The notes beneath the pieces were generated by a model. It saw only the letters and a program-made list of their open reading frames with translations, was not told the origin of the DNA and did not search any database. This document shows, in pieces, positions 15,677 through 24,574 of a stretch of DNA of 43,576 nucleotides. The stretch is from Actinophytocola xanthii. Lineage in GTDB: Bacteria > Actinomycetota > Actinomycetes > Mycobacteriales > Pseudonocardiaceae. The stretch's first letter is position 1; the number at the start of each line of letters is the position of its first letter. A program made the position numbers and the translations under genes. Location: NCBI RefSeq assembly GCF_001921205.1, contig NZ_MSIE01000017.1, forward strand, positions 1-43,576, given 5' to 3'.

Positions 15677-16705
15677 CTATCCCAGTGGGTTCTTCCACGC
15701 AAGCCTCATGTGATCACGACGTGAGGCTGGCGCCTCCAATCTTGTGAAGGTTGTAGATGATGTACGATAGAGGCAGTCGATGCCATACCGATTCAAAAGG
15801 GCTACGTCAGCGTCGGCCGGGCGCAGCGGAAATAGGGCAGAGAGGCGAGTGACAGGTTCAGATATGTGAACCACGTAATCGAGTAGCTGCCCAAGGGCTT
15901 GGCGAACAAGGAAGTGTGTTGATCCGCTCTTTGCCTCGATTACCTCGACTCCCTCCGTGGAGGTCACGTGCAGGTCAGTGACTCCAGCAGGCGACCGGAT
16001 GCGATGGACCTCCAATCCATCCAGTGACGCGCGGTACTCTCTAACAAGCAACGCCTCTGCCCGTCGAACGGTTAGTGTCGCCGCTGGTCGGCTATACGCG
16101 GTCCTCTCAGTATTAACAGCTTCGGGAGCAATTCGTTGCGTTCCGGAGCGGAGTGCAACTTCAAGTCGCCGCTGCTGCTGAGAGATCGCGTACCGAGACG
16201 TCCCAGTTTCAATGCCCAACCCATCAATGATTACTGCAGACTTCTCCGGATTCAAGAAGCGTAAGCCCATGAAATTGTCGCCGGAGTTGAATCCTGGCAG
16301 GTCCCATATTTCTTCGTAACCGATATCGGTCGGCTCAAAGTTCAGAAGACTGTAGACGTTCTGATAGCTCCCTCGGTCCGCGTGAGGTTTCCAGAGCGAG
16401 TCAGCAAACAGAGCGTTGCGGAAGCTGTGTCCTACTTCGCCTATGGCGCGAACCTGCTTTTTTCCCGTGAAGAGCACGACGTCGCCTATCCGCAGGGTCT
16501 TCATGCGGCGATCGTGGTTAGACGTGGCTCCCCAGAATCGTGCAGCTCGGGTCGGATGCAGCGCGTCCAATGCGGATAGCTGGTCCATCGTCAACGTCTC
16601 GAGTCGTCGTGGAATAGCGTAGGGTACCTCTTGGTTGAGTGTATCTTCCCAGTGTCGCCATGCTTCTCTATTTCCATACGACGGCTGGATGACCACCTGT
16701 GTCAC
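15677..16705 (-). CDS. PUA/EVE-like domain + PD-(D/E)XK nuclease (putative modification-dependent restriction enzyme)
   Basis: 342 aa. Residues about 40-165 resemble the PUA-like EVE/ASCH fold: R-F-W-G-A-T at 56-61, a G-D-V-V-L-F-T strand at 74-80, then G-E-V and a late hydrophobic N-F-M-G-L-R-F. Residues 215-285 form a nuclease core: D244, then E257-A-K259 on the next strand (VEVIEAKS), followed by the helix R-Q-A-L-G-Q-L-L-D-Y typical of Mrr/VRR-like enzymes. EVE-type domains read modified bases, so this looks like a type IV restriction enzyme. It is 9 nt downstream of the MazG-like gene, in the same orientation. AT-richer than neighbours. The EVE call is by pattern only. Confidence 0.7.
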   Translation of the reverse strand: MTQVVIQPSYGNREAWRHWEDTLNQEVPYAIPRRLETLTMDQLSALDALHPTRAARFWGATSNHDRRMKTLRIGDVVLFTGKKQVRAIGEVGHSFRNALFADSLWKPHADRGSYQNVYSLLNFEPTDIGYEEIWDLPGFNSGDNFMGLRFLNPEKSAVIIDGLGIETGTSRYAISQQQRRLEVALRSGTQRIAPEAVNTERTAYSRPAATLTVRRAEALLVREYRASLDGLEVHRIRSPAGVTDLHVTSTEGVEVIEAKSGSTHFLVRQALGQLLDYVVHISEPVTRLSALFPLRPADADVALLNRYGIDCLYRTSSTTFTRLEAPASRRDHMRLAWKNPLG

Positions 16706-16714
16706 GTGAGACCC

Positions 16715-17098
16715 CTACTCGTGATGTTCTGTTCCGATAGATTTACCCAGTTGTGTGTGCTTGGTGCTTTGTCCGCGAGCGAGGTCAACCGGGTAGCGAC
16801 TTTCGTTTCGCTCAATTTTGCTGTATGCCGTCGACAGCAGATCGATCCCTGTAATGTCTGCGAACCGTACAAGATAGATGAAGACGCCGGCTATCTCGTC
16901 AGCGACACGCTCCCGCAGCGCCGGGGCAGCCAGCCTCCGTTGGACCTCGCCGTCGGTGAGCCACTGCACCTCCGCTGCGAGTTCGCCAACCTCACCTATC
17001 AGGGCAAGGACGAGGTTCTTAGGCGTGTGAAATTGTCCCCAGTCACGTTCGTCGGCGAAACGGCGCAGCCGCGCCTGTAGCTGTTGAATGTCGCTCAT
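16715..17098 (-). CDS. MazG-like / dCTPase-type nucleotide pyrophosphohydrolase
   Basis: 127 aa from the ATG at 17098 (MSDIQQLQ). It matches the MazG-like dCTPase family: F-A-x-E-R-D-W-x-Q-F-H-T-P-K-N-L at 14-29, G-E-V-G-E-L with E36 and E39, and Q-W. The second metal motif reads D67-E68-I-A-G71, where the family normally has E-x-x-D, so the last acidic ligand appears to be Gly. This could weaken or abolish activity. The family hydrolyses dCTP and modified dCTPs to monophosphates. It is first of a two-gene unit with the EVE-like nuclease. Confidence 0.85.
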   Translation of the reverse strand: MSDIQQLQARLRRFADERDWGQFHTPKNLVLALIGEVGELAAEVQWLTDGEVQRRLAAPALRERVADEIAGVFIYLVRFADITGIDLLSTAYSKIERNESRYPVDLARGQSTKHTQLGKSIGTEHHE

Positions 17099-17290
17099 CA
17101 CGTAGAGCACGTTACTGAGATACGTTCTAGCTTTCGAGTGTGGGTCGATGTAAGTAGGGGCACTGGTGGGACGACCGCGCTGCAGCCACGCCGCACGTGA
17201 GTCGTGCTTGTCGTGACTGGGCGCACCCGCGCATGCCGCACCATGATGCAGGGGTGCGGCCCAGCAGTTGCCAGGCCGGCGGGCCCGCAG
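17099..17290. other. short intergenic region
   Basis: About 190 bases between the NACHT stop and the MazG-like start. It must hold the promoter for the MazG-like/nuclease pair if that pair is not read from the NACHT promoter. No gene or strong hairpin seen. Confidence 0.35.
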
Positions 17291-20200
17291 TTACCGATAG
17301 GCGCCGACGGTATCCACCTTGAGCCAGTTCTGGGCGCGCGCAACGGAAAGGAGCGGCGGCGACGCGGGGTGTTGCGGCTTCCGAGTGTACGTGCTTGGAG
17401 ACGTTGAAGGGGTTTGAGGTTCGCGCGCTTTGGTGAGTATACGGATGACGTCGGTAGCCGGATCCGTTGCGCCGGTTAGCGGCTTGAGCCAGCCATGGCC
17501 GCTCATACGCAGCGCAACATCGGTAACTCCAAGGCGTCGGACCTCAGGTAGCTGGGTATACACGGACTGCCATTCTGTAAACAGCGCAGTGGTCACAGCC
17601 GCTGACGCGACGCACCACAGCGCGAGCGCCCATTCGGCATGAGCGAGATTGCCGTTCACGGTTGTTTCGGTGGCCACATCGCCCTCGTTGTTCAGGCGTT
17701 GGAGCTGGTCAAGCCACCACTGCTGGTCAGAGGCGTGAGCGCGGGTCTCAGCAAGGAGTACCGACGGGTGACTGTCGCGCCCGAACGGTGTCATCGTTGG
17801 CCCTCGGGTGACACCAAGTTTATGGGGTGATGCAGCGCCGATGATTGCGATATGGGAGGCCAGCCAGCAAGGGCCGGCCTGCTCAAACAGCGCCGCTGCT
17901 GTGTTCGACCAGGGGAACGTGCTGCCCTTCTCGCCAGCCTTGAACCGGCGCAGCGCGGCGGCAGCAGCGAATGGTGAGCCTGCCTTACGCAGAGAGGTGA
18001 TGGCTTCTTGTCGCCGACGTCGAGCACCGGCGCTGCTTTCAGCGAACCCGGTTGACGAGGCGGTGAAGAACCCTTCTGTTCCGAAAGCGACCGCAATCTG
18101 CGCTGGTAGCGATCGCACTGAACTGACGTTCGGACAAAGACCATCAAGCACTGCTTGGACAAGGTCAGCTTCGAACTTGCTACCCGGGGGTGGTACGAGG
18201 CCGGTGTCGAGAACGAACTGGGCGGTGAGCGGGCGGGATAGGTCAATGTCGCGGAGGTCTATTGCGGCGCCAGCGGCGCCCTCGCATCGGGCCGCCATCT
18301 CCAACCACGCATCTTCGTGAGGGGTGTTGATGGCGGCTCGCATGTGTTTAGCCCACCACCTGGTGAACTCGGCTCGCTGATCGAGTAGTTCGCGGAGAGT
18401 CTGCACACGACATGGAGTTTCAGGAGCACTGGGATCAGTGGCGAGTTGTTCTGTCAGTCGCGTCCACGTGGGGTCTCCGCCGTCGGTGGGCGGGAGCTGC
18501 GGAATCTCGGGGAGGGAGATAATCTCTTTCTTTCGTAGAGCTTCGAGAAGCACTTCGATGTTGCGGTCGGTGCACAGAGTGTTCAGCACATCTCGAGCCT
18601 GTCGGGGCCTGCTTGCGAACACACCGTCGGTCAGCAACGTCCATGCCGCCACCACCGACGGCGGGTTGTTGTTCTCGCTGATCTCGTCTCGGATGCCGTC
18701 GGCGAGGACGTAGACGTCTCCGCCCTCCGCGTTGCCGCCGTAGAACCGCGCGGTGTTGAGCCAGTATGGCCGCCGCAACAGCTCCCGGAAGACCGTGTTC
18801 CGGTCAAATCTCCTGATGTCCTCTCCCGCGTACCGGTAAAGGAAGCGGGCTGCAAAGTACTCTCGCAAGGACAGCACCTCGAACTCAAAGGTTCCCTGCT
18901 GCTTGCTTGTCAGGGCCCACAGCCGATCACTCGTCGCTTCAAACAGTTCGTCCACGACCGATTGAGGCTTGCCGTAGGTGTACAGGAAGTGGCGGATCGC
19001 AGCCTTGAGGTCCGCGATGGACATGCGCGCGCTCAGACTGTCCGCTTCGCTTTGAGACTGCAGATACCAGCCGAGAAATGGGATGATCTCGCGTAGCTGC
19101 TTCTGATGCTTGCTGACGGACTCGGGATGTTTGTTGGCCTCGCGAGCTAGGAGCAGGTCGACGTACGAGTCGTACAGTTCAGTTCGCTGCGTCGGGGTCG
19201 CTTCCCCGTGTTTGTGGAGAAGGTCGAGTAGGATCGTCAGCTGCATCGGATTCCCTGCTAGGTCCCCGATGTAAGGCTCAGCGCTCTTGACTTTGAAGTT
19301 CTTCCGTAGTGCCCGACCCTCACTTCCACGGATTCCGCGCACTCCGCACCACTTCCGCAGGTACTCGTCGCGCTGCTTGACGTCAAGCGGATTCAGAATA
19401 AGCAGATCGAATTGGTCGATTGATGGTTCCGGAAGCGCGTTAGTACTGGGGCGCGTCGTGACTATGATCTTCGGCGCGGTCGAATAAGCCTTGCCGCGAC
19501 GGCAGAACTGCTCGATGGCGTCCACGATCTTCTCGCGGGTTCTCGGGCGCCCAACCTCGTCAAGGCCGTCGAGAACAACGATACTCGGGACTCGCTCGAA
19601 GATGTCTTGAACGTCCTTGGCCGTCACTGGGCTGCCACCGCTGGCATGTGTCATCAACTCAGCGAGGAAGCACTCGATTGTTGACTGATTCGCTGATCGC
19701 TTGCGTGCCCTCCTCGAGGTCTCTGCGTCTTTATCCCACACATCGACGCCCGAAAGCCATCGTGCGTAGTCGCTGAGGTCGAATCGCAACGGGAACAAAG
19801 GAAGATCAACGACGGGCAACTCCGGTGGCCGCTGTCTTGACGGGATGAAGGCAGAACGGTGCACCTGCGAGACGTACTGGGACAGTGTCGACTTGCCCTG
19901 CCCCGGAGTGCCCCGCACTAACGTGCAGGTGCCGGCGTTATGCAGCAAGTGCGCGGCAGCACCGCCCGCGGGCACTGGTGGCGATATCGGCAGCGTGCTG
20001 TCGCCACGCATAGAACTTGTAGTGGGGAACCGATCTGCGCTTACGTCGATGAACAGATCCACGACCTTCTCGCGGTCGATGTCCACCTGACTGAACTTGA
20101 CGCGCTCGTCATCGTCCCATTGCGTCGCCGCGACTTTCCGCACCAGAGCCCGCAATCCGCGGTCCCTACGGCCTGCAGCCTCTTCGCTGATGAGGTAACG

Positions 20201-20698
20201 GACAAGATCCCAGCCAGCGAGCATGTCAGCGTACTGCCACTTGATCTCGACGCCAGCACCGTCGACCATTCCATCGACCGCTTCACGCCACAAGCACGTC
20301 ATCTCGTCGAACCCGAAGGCCTTTGAGTGCGTGTCGAGCTTCTTGTTGAGTTGGTCGAAAGTGCCAGTTCTTGCCCTCCCCGTACTGGGCACGTTCGTTA
20401 CTAATACGTACCGCTTCACCCCCTCGGTAGCCAGTCGGCGAAGATTGTCTTCTTCGCCCCGCACCGTTGCATCCAGCCAGCCAACCGGGTCCCTGTGCCT
20501 CCCGTTGGCCGACCACTTAACCTGGTAAACAAGCGTCTTCCCAGACGACCTTCGCAGACCATCTCGACCACCGTCAGCCTGCCGCAAGGGCAGCGGCACG
20601 AAGTCTGTGAAGCGAGCGGTCAACAGGGCGTTAACTAGCAATTGAAAGTCGTGATCTCCAAGACGCTCGTACAGGTACTTGTGGCGACTCTCAGGCAA
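17291..20698 (-). CDS. Mrr-like nuclease + NACHT NTPase (bacterial NLR-like defence protein)
   Basis: 1135 aa from a TTG at 20698, with AAAGGAG about 6 nt upstream. The N-terminal domain (about 10-150) is PD-(D/E)XK-like: GGRDG with D46, then L-V-Y-Q59-V-K61-W, a Mrr-type Q-x-K variant. The NACHT domain follows, with Walker A at 263-271 (GTPGQGKST), Walker B at 372-381 (IVVLDGLDEV) and a sensor-like VTTRPS. The long C-terminal half (about 600-1135) is helical, with a NACHT-associated FEVLSLREYFAARFL stretch, probably the sensor. Bacterial NACHT proteins with nuclease effectors are established anti-phage factors. Here the phage trigger is unknown. It lies in the same orientation as the MazG-like/nuclease pair. 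Confidence 0.88.
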   Translation of the reverse strand: MPESRHKYLYERLGDHDFQLLVNALLTARFTDFVPLPLRQADGGRDGLRRSSGKTLVYQVKWSANGRHRDPVGWLDATVRGEEDNLRRLATEGVKRYVLVTNVPSTGRARTGTFDQLNKKLDTHSKAFGFDEMTCLWREAVDGMVDGAGVEIKWQYADMLAGWDLVRYLISEEAAGRRDRGLRALVRKVAATQWDDDERVKFSQVDIDREKVVDLFIDVSADRFPTTSSMRGDSTLPISPPVPAGGAAAHLLHNAGTCTLVRGTPGQGKSTLSQYVSQVHRSAFIPSRQRPPELPVVDLPLFPLRFDLSDYARWLSGVDVWDKDAETSRRARKRSANQSTIECFLAELMTHASGGSPVTAKDVQDIFERVPSIVVLDGLDEVGRPRTREKIVDAIEQFCRRGKAYSTAPKIIVTTRPSTNALPEPSIDQFDLLILNPLDVKQRDEYLRKWCGVRGIRGSEGRALRKNFKVKSAEPYIGDLAGNPMQLTILLDLLHKHGEATPTQRTELYDSYVDLLLAREANKHPESVSKHQKQLREIIPFLGWYLQSQSEADSLSARMSIADLKAAIRHFLYTYGKPQSVVDELFEATSDRLWALTSKQQGTFEFEVLSLREYFAARFLYRYAGEDIRRFDRNTVFRELLRRPYWLNTARFYGGNAEGGDVYVLADGIRDEISENNNPPSVVAAWTLLTDGVFASRPRQARDVLNTLCTDRNIEVLLEALRKKEIISLPEIPQLPPTDGGDPTWTRLTEQLATDPSAPETPCRVQTLRELLDQRAEFTRWWAKHMRAAINTPHEDAWLEMAARCEGAAGAAIDLRDIDLSRPLTAQFVLDTGLVPPPGSKFEADLVQAVLDGLCPNVSSVRSLPAQIAVAFGTEGFFTASSTGFAESSAGARRRRQEAITSLRKAGSPFAAAAALRRFKAGEKGSTFPWSNTAAALFEQAGPCWLASHIAIIGAASPHKLGVTRGPTMTPFGRDSHPSVLLAETRAHASDQQWWLDQLQRLNNEGDVATETTVNGNLAHAEWALALWCVASAAVTTALFTEWQSVYTQLPEVRRLGVTDVALRMSGHGWLKPLTGATDPATDVIRILTKAREPQTPSTSPSTYTRKPQHPASPPLLSVARAQNWLKVDTVGAYR

Positions 20699-21494
20699 CC
20701 TGACTCCTTTGACGAACTCCCATTCTCATACTAGCCAGCCGGGGCGCCGATGTACGACATGCGGCCCGACGTCGACGTGCCAGACTCGCACGAGCCTCAT
20801 CCAACCTCTAGCGCCATGTGATTGGGTGTGACGAGTCGTGCCCGATCGTGCGCGGACGATCGCAGATGGAGTGAGGCGCGCGACTCCTGTTTCACGCGTC
20901 GTCATCGAGTCGGGCCTCCCTGCTTGGTGGGGGTTGATCGCCGGTTGTCCGGCGACTATGTGGTGCGGGCTTCCGCCGGCCCAGGTCCCCTGACCGTGCG
21001 CCCGCGCTGCATCGGAGAGACTGTGACAGACAGCCCGTGACGCGGTGGCCCGCCGACAGTTGCTTGGGGCAGGTGCGTCGCGGCCGTCGCATGCTCCGCC
21101 ATACACGAGGCACAGGTCACCGGCCAGCACGGCGGTCGACTCGCGGAACTGCTCCGCCGAGCCGGACAGCGCGCATCGGCGACCAAGGCGGGCGACCTGC
21201 TGAACCGCTGGTCCCAGGAATGTACGGTGGGTGATACCCACCGCCCACCACCCTGCCGATGGTTGTCAAGGATTCACGTCTCTTTATCGGAGCTCAGCTG
21301 GTACATGCCGTCACTCCGGAAGAATCTCGAGCCCCTTTGCGTCCACCGCTGCTACGCCGCGACCACTGCCTGCGTGCCAGCGGGCGCAGCGCTTCGTGGG
21401 TGGGTCTCATTCGTTCGGAGGCGTTCGTGGAGCTAGCCGTAAACCGCCGACCTGCGGAACACCTCCATGCGAGAGTGCCGAAGAGTGTTTCGCA
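20699..21494. other. region without intact gene; probable gene remnants
   Basis: No frame here has a convincing start and recognisable product. Around 21085-21225 the plus strand encodes a protein-like stretch (GGRLAELLRRAGQRASATKAG) that reads on without start context and looks like the tail of a broken gene. The region lies between the NACHT promoter and the decayed att, where junk from repeated insertion would accumulate. Confidence 0.4.
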
Positions 21495-21546
21495 GATCTT
21501 GATAACTGGAGACCTTGACGGGTCCGGAGTCAATCCCTCCGCCTCC
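21495..21546 (+). repeat. decayed internal att copy
   Basis: The sequence matches the island att (gatcttga-aac-ggagacctt-acgggtccgg, then tcaatccctccgcctcc) but has substitutions and a 3-nt loss in the T-loop region. Similarity continues downstream with the block 'cttgaccagcggaaacggcgg' (compare 48-69 and 31195-31216), followed by a stretch resembling 31220-31260 up to 'gggtctcatt'. It marks an older junction inside the island. Confidence 0.75.
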
Positions 21547-21642
21547 ATATATCTTGACCAGCGGAAACGGCGGCCAGACCGCGAGGAGCGATCCGGCCGC
21601 CGTCCGTCTGGGTCTCATTCAATCACCTGGCCCTGACCACGA

Positions 21643-21674
21643 GCAGCGGTGGCGAGCGTGCTCGCCACCGCTGC
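21643..21674. terminator. hairpin terminator
   Basis: A 15-bp perfect stem (GCAGCGGTGGCGAGC, 21643-21657, pairing with 21660-21674) encloses two bases. It lies 6 nt beyond the stop of the minus-strand secreted-protein gene, so it probably terminates that transcript. Confidence 0.7.
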
Positions 21675-21680
21675 TTCGTG

Positions 21681-22220
21681 TCAGTTCTGCGGGCTGGCTT
21701 CGGAGCCGTTCCACGGGCCGTACCCAGCCTTGGCCTTGGAGGCCGGGAAGACCGAGGTCTGGCCCGGCTCAGCGAAGTGCTTGACGTGCACATCGGTGAT
21801 GCTGCGGCCGTCACCGACACCCCGCATCTGGTAATACGTCTCGTCGCTGTAGTTCTTGGCTGCCGTGATGGTCCGGTCGGCACCGACCCAGCGCCCGTCA
21901 CTTCGCTTGGTGCTGATCCGGAGGTGGATGTCTGTTCCGAGGTCGAGCCACCTGCCGTCGAGGTGGACGATGTGCTTGGCCGCGACCCAGCCACCACACC
22001 GGTGGAGTATGGACTCCACCGTGATGTAGTAGGGCTTAATCCCGACTACGTTATGGTCCGGCTGGGACAGGGCGTAGCCGATCGGCTGGCTCCTCGTCAT
22101 GCAGTTGTCGATCGACGGCCTCGCACTGGCCGGGGTTGCGTCCAGGACAGAGACGCCGACAACGGACGCGCCTACCACGACGACACCTGCGACGCGGCGG
22201 CCCCAACGGGGACGGTTCAT
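21681..22220 (-). CDS. small secreted protein
   Basis: 179 aa; ATG at 22220 preceded by GGAAGGA. A signal peptide is clear: basic start, hydrophobic core (VAGVVVVGASVVGVSVL), then A-S-A before RPSID at about 34-35. The mature part has two Cys (DNCMT, HRCGG), suggesting one disulfide, and is beta-rich (WLDLGTDIHLRISTKRSDGR). No family recognised. Followed by a strong terminator. Confidence 0.75.
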   Translation of the reverse strand: MNRPRWGRRVAGVVVVGASVVGVSVLDATPASARPSIDNCMTRSQPIGYALSQPDHNVVGIKPYYITVESILHRCGGWVAAKHIVHLDGRWLDLGTDIHLRISTKRSDGRWVGADRTITAAKNYSDETYYQMRGVGDGRSITDVHVKHFAEPGQTSVFPASKAKAGYGPWNGSEASPQN

Positions 22221-22398
22221 CCTAGTTCCTTCCGGTTCGTCTAGTCATTCCTCGAGACGAGCGGCGCGAGGGCGCTTCATCCGGAACCCCAGCATGTGCC
22301 TCCTGGCCAGCAATAACCGAGCGAGTCGCGACGAGTCGCCATGCTCGCCTCGCCGACCAGGGCGGTAGTACAACGGCTCGTGCACACCGTGAGTCAAG

Positions 22399-23424
22399 AT
22401 GGTCGCCGTGCCATCTGCGATCAGAGAACTGTGGCGAGTTGTTGACACGTTGCGTGGCCAGGCGGACAACCCCAAGGCGCCGACGATTCACAAAGCAGGG
22501 TTAACGCATCTCAGGGTGGAAGTCCCGGCATCCACGATCCGCGGGTGGATCGGGGAGAAAGACCGGCGGACAGGAGAACTCCGACGACGGGTACCCCGCG
22601 ACGAAGAGCAGTTTATTGCCGTGATCACAGTGCTTCGACTGCTGGCGCTGAAGCGGGCCGGGAATCCCCTCGGCGACCGGGCGCCGATCACCCTGTCTAC
22701 CACGGAGAAGAACGATTGGCTGTCACGGCTGCGCGCCGCCAAAGCAGAGGAAGACGCGACGACCCAGGACGACGTGGCCAGTCATGGCAGGACAGCGGAC
22801 CCCGCGCAAGAGCAGGAGTCACCGTTGTACGAAGAGCAGGACGTGCCTCAATCTCCCTACCCAGAGCGCAGGCCACCTCGACGAACACACGTCCCCGCCG
22901 CGGCATGGGTCACTGCGGACCTGGCCGTCGCGGTGGTCGCGGTCATGGTGCTGACGTTGCTGCTGAGCATCGACGATCCACCCGTTTACTACACTCAAGG
23001 CAAGGTTCCGACCAGTTCAGGGCAGCTGTCGGACGGTGGCCCCGTGGTCGCGTGCCCGACAGTGACTACCAACGAGCCGGATCTGGTCATCGAGGCCGAG
23101 GGCGACGTCGCGTTCGCGGAGTACTACCGGAAGAACAACCTGTTCCTCGTCTACGACAACGCGCCGGACGGCAACTCCGCGATCTTGCAGCTGACCGCAC
23201 CGAGTGGTTCACGCACCGACTGGTACAACACCAAGGGTCACACCTGCAACGGCCGCAAACGCCCCAAAGCCATGGTCGTCGGCAAGGTGGAGCACCAGGA
23301 CCTGGCAGCAGCCCGCGTCTGCGTGGGTGAATGGGGCGACCGCGGCCGAGTTCCCCCGGAACACTGCGGAAAGATGGTCCACCTCCCGTCCGCCGACCAG
23401 AACGCGGGCGAGGCGGGAAGCTGA
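22399..23424 (+). CDS. membrane-anchored protein with HTH-like cytoplasmic and extracytoplasmic domains
   Basis: 341 aa. Residues 1-115 are soluble and helical and contain a segment that could be a DNA-binding helix pair (LRVEVPASTIRGWIGEKDRR). An acidic/Pro-rich linker leads to one transmembrane helix at about 172-192 (LAVAVVAVMVLTLLLS). The outside domain (about 195-341) has four or more Cys (ACP, HTCNG, RVCVG, EHCGK) compatible with disulfides. The layout suggests signal transfer across the membrane, but no family is recognised. Divergent from the secreted-protein gene. Confidence 0.65.
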   Translation: MVAVPSAIRELWRVVDTLRGQADNPKAPTIHKAGLTHLRVEVPASTIRGWIGEKDRRTGELRRRVPRDEEQFIAVITVLRLLALKRAGNPLGDRAPITLSTTEKNDWLSRLRAAKAEEDATTQDDVASHGRTADPAQEQESPLYEEQDVPQSPYPERRPPRRTHVPAAAWVTADLAVAVVAVMVLTLLLSIDDPPVYYTQGKVPTSSGQLSDGGPVVACPTVTTNEPDLVIEAEGDVAFAEYYRKNNLFLVYDNAPDGNSAILQLTAPSGSRTDWYNTKGHTCNGRKRPKAMVVGKVEHQDLAAARVCVGEWGDRGRVPPEHCGKMVHLPSADQNAGEAGS

Positions 23425-23770
23425 CCGTCGTTCCCCGAGATCACGCAGTTGGTACTGGAGGAGCACTCACCGGAGTAGAACCGACCGACGGTGGAGAGTC
23501 GGAACCTGGTCTCGGACATATGTGGTTGAGGTAGTGGGCCACGTGCTCAGCGACCGGCCGGAACCACCAGCCTCCTGGCGCTAGCTCTCGGAACCAGACC
23601 AAGTGTCCTATCCGGTGCAGCAAGGCCCGACTCATCCGCACAGCAGTCTGGTCCTGGGGTGCGCATCCTGGCGCTCTTCACTCGCCCTGACGGTGCGTTT
23701 GAAGGTCCCGACACGCCGTAAGGGTTGAGTCTGGCACGTCAAATACTGGTAGTGGTGTACCTTCAGCGCC
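23425..23770. other. intergenic region, no gene supported
   Basis: About 345 bases upstream of the coupled three-gene unit; it should contain that unit's promoter. A short minus-strand frame (23441-23641) has protein-like composition but no start context, so I do not call it. Confidence 0.35.
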
Positions 23771-24574
23771 GTGAGCGAACAGCAAGATGTTATCGGGGAG
23801 CTCGGCGATGCTGAGGTCTTGGCTGGCGTGCGCTGGGCATACCTGTCAGCCACCACCCGGTCGCTGGAGACCTACTCGGAGGCCGACGGCCACGACGCCG
23901 CCTGGCTAGGAAACACGCGATACACGCTGTTCCGCGACCGTCTTGACCGCGTCTTCGCGTGCGAGCGCTACGCGGTGCGCTCTGGCAATGACGATGCCGA
24001 TCTTGATCTGCTGTACGACCAGCTGTCCAAGCGGGACATCGATACCATGCCGCGGCTGGATGCAGGACTTGTACGGCGAGTCAACCTCAACGGCAGTCCT
24101 GGCTGGGCGCACAGCGAACGTCGGTTCCTGCTCGCGTCGAGTGCCTTCGGCCAGGTGGACCAGATGCCCTGGCCACAGAAGAGCCCGACGAAGCAGCGCG
24201 TCGCCCGCCAGCGCAACCCGGAACCGTCGCAGCCCTCGCTCTTTGAAGACCTCGCGTTCGAAGAGATCGGCGGATTGGAGGCCATGGCGACAGCTGAGCA
24301 GGACCCCGACCTCACGACCTATGTGGTCGCCCACAGCCTCGACCCGCTCAGTCAGCAGATCGAGCTGATCTTCGGTCGTCCCCGGCTGAACACCGGCGGC
24401 GGCCAGGCGTGGCATTGGAGGCAGAACCTCCTGGGCACTCCGCCGGCTGGCGGTGGACGCCGTAGGGACAGCACTCCGCTGCCGACCGGACCCAATACGG
24501 TGCTGGACGCACCTGTTCGCCTGCGTCGACCCGCAGAAGAGCGGCGCGATGATCACGCCCGTGGTGAACAGTGA
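23771..24574 (+). CDS. hypothetical protein coupled to an XRE-ImmA/IrrE protein
   Basis: 267 aa from a GTG at 23771. No domain recognised. The N-terminal half is helical and rich in acidic and Arg residues; the tail from about 215 is Gly/Arg/Pro-rich and looks disordered. Its stop overlaps the start of the XRE-ImmA/IrrE gene (GTGA), indicating translational coupling. In ImmA/IrrE systems a partner is often the cleavage target or toxin; which applies here cannot be told. Confidence 0.65.
   Translation: MSEQQDVIGELGDAEVLAGVRWAYLSATTRSLETYSEADGHDAAWLGNTRYTLFRDRLDRVFACERYAVRSGNDDADLDLLYDQLSKRDIDTMPRLDAGLVRRVNLNGSPGWAHSERRFLLASSAFGQVDQMPWPQKSPTKQRVARQRNPEPSQPSLFEDLAFEEIGGLEAMATAEQDPDLTTYVVAHSLDPLSQQIELIFGRPRLNTGGGQAWHWRQNLLGTPPAGGGRRRDSTPLPTGPNTVLDAPVRLRRPAEERRDDHARGEQ

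Noticed and set aside
20726-21241. Minus-strand frame of 171 codons
   Set aside because: No ribosome binding site, low-complexity composition, no recognisable domain; lies in a relic-rich region.
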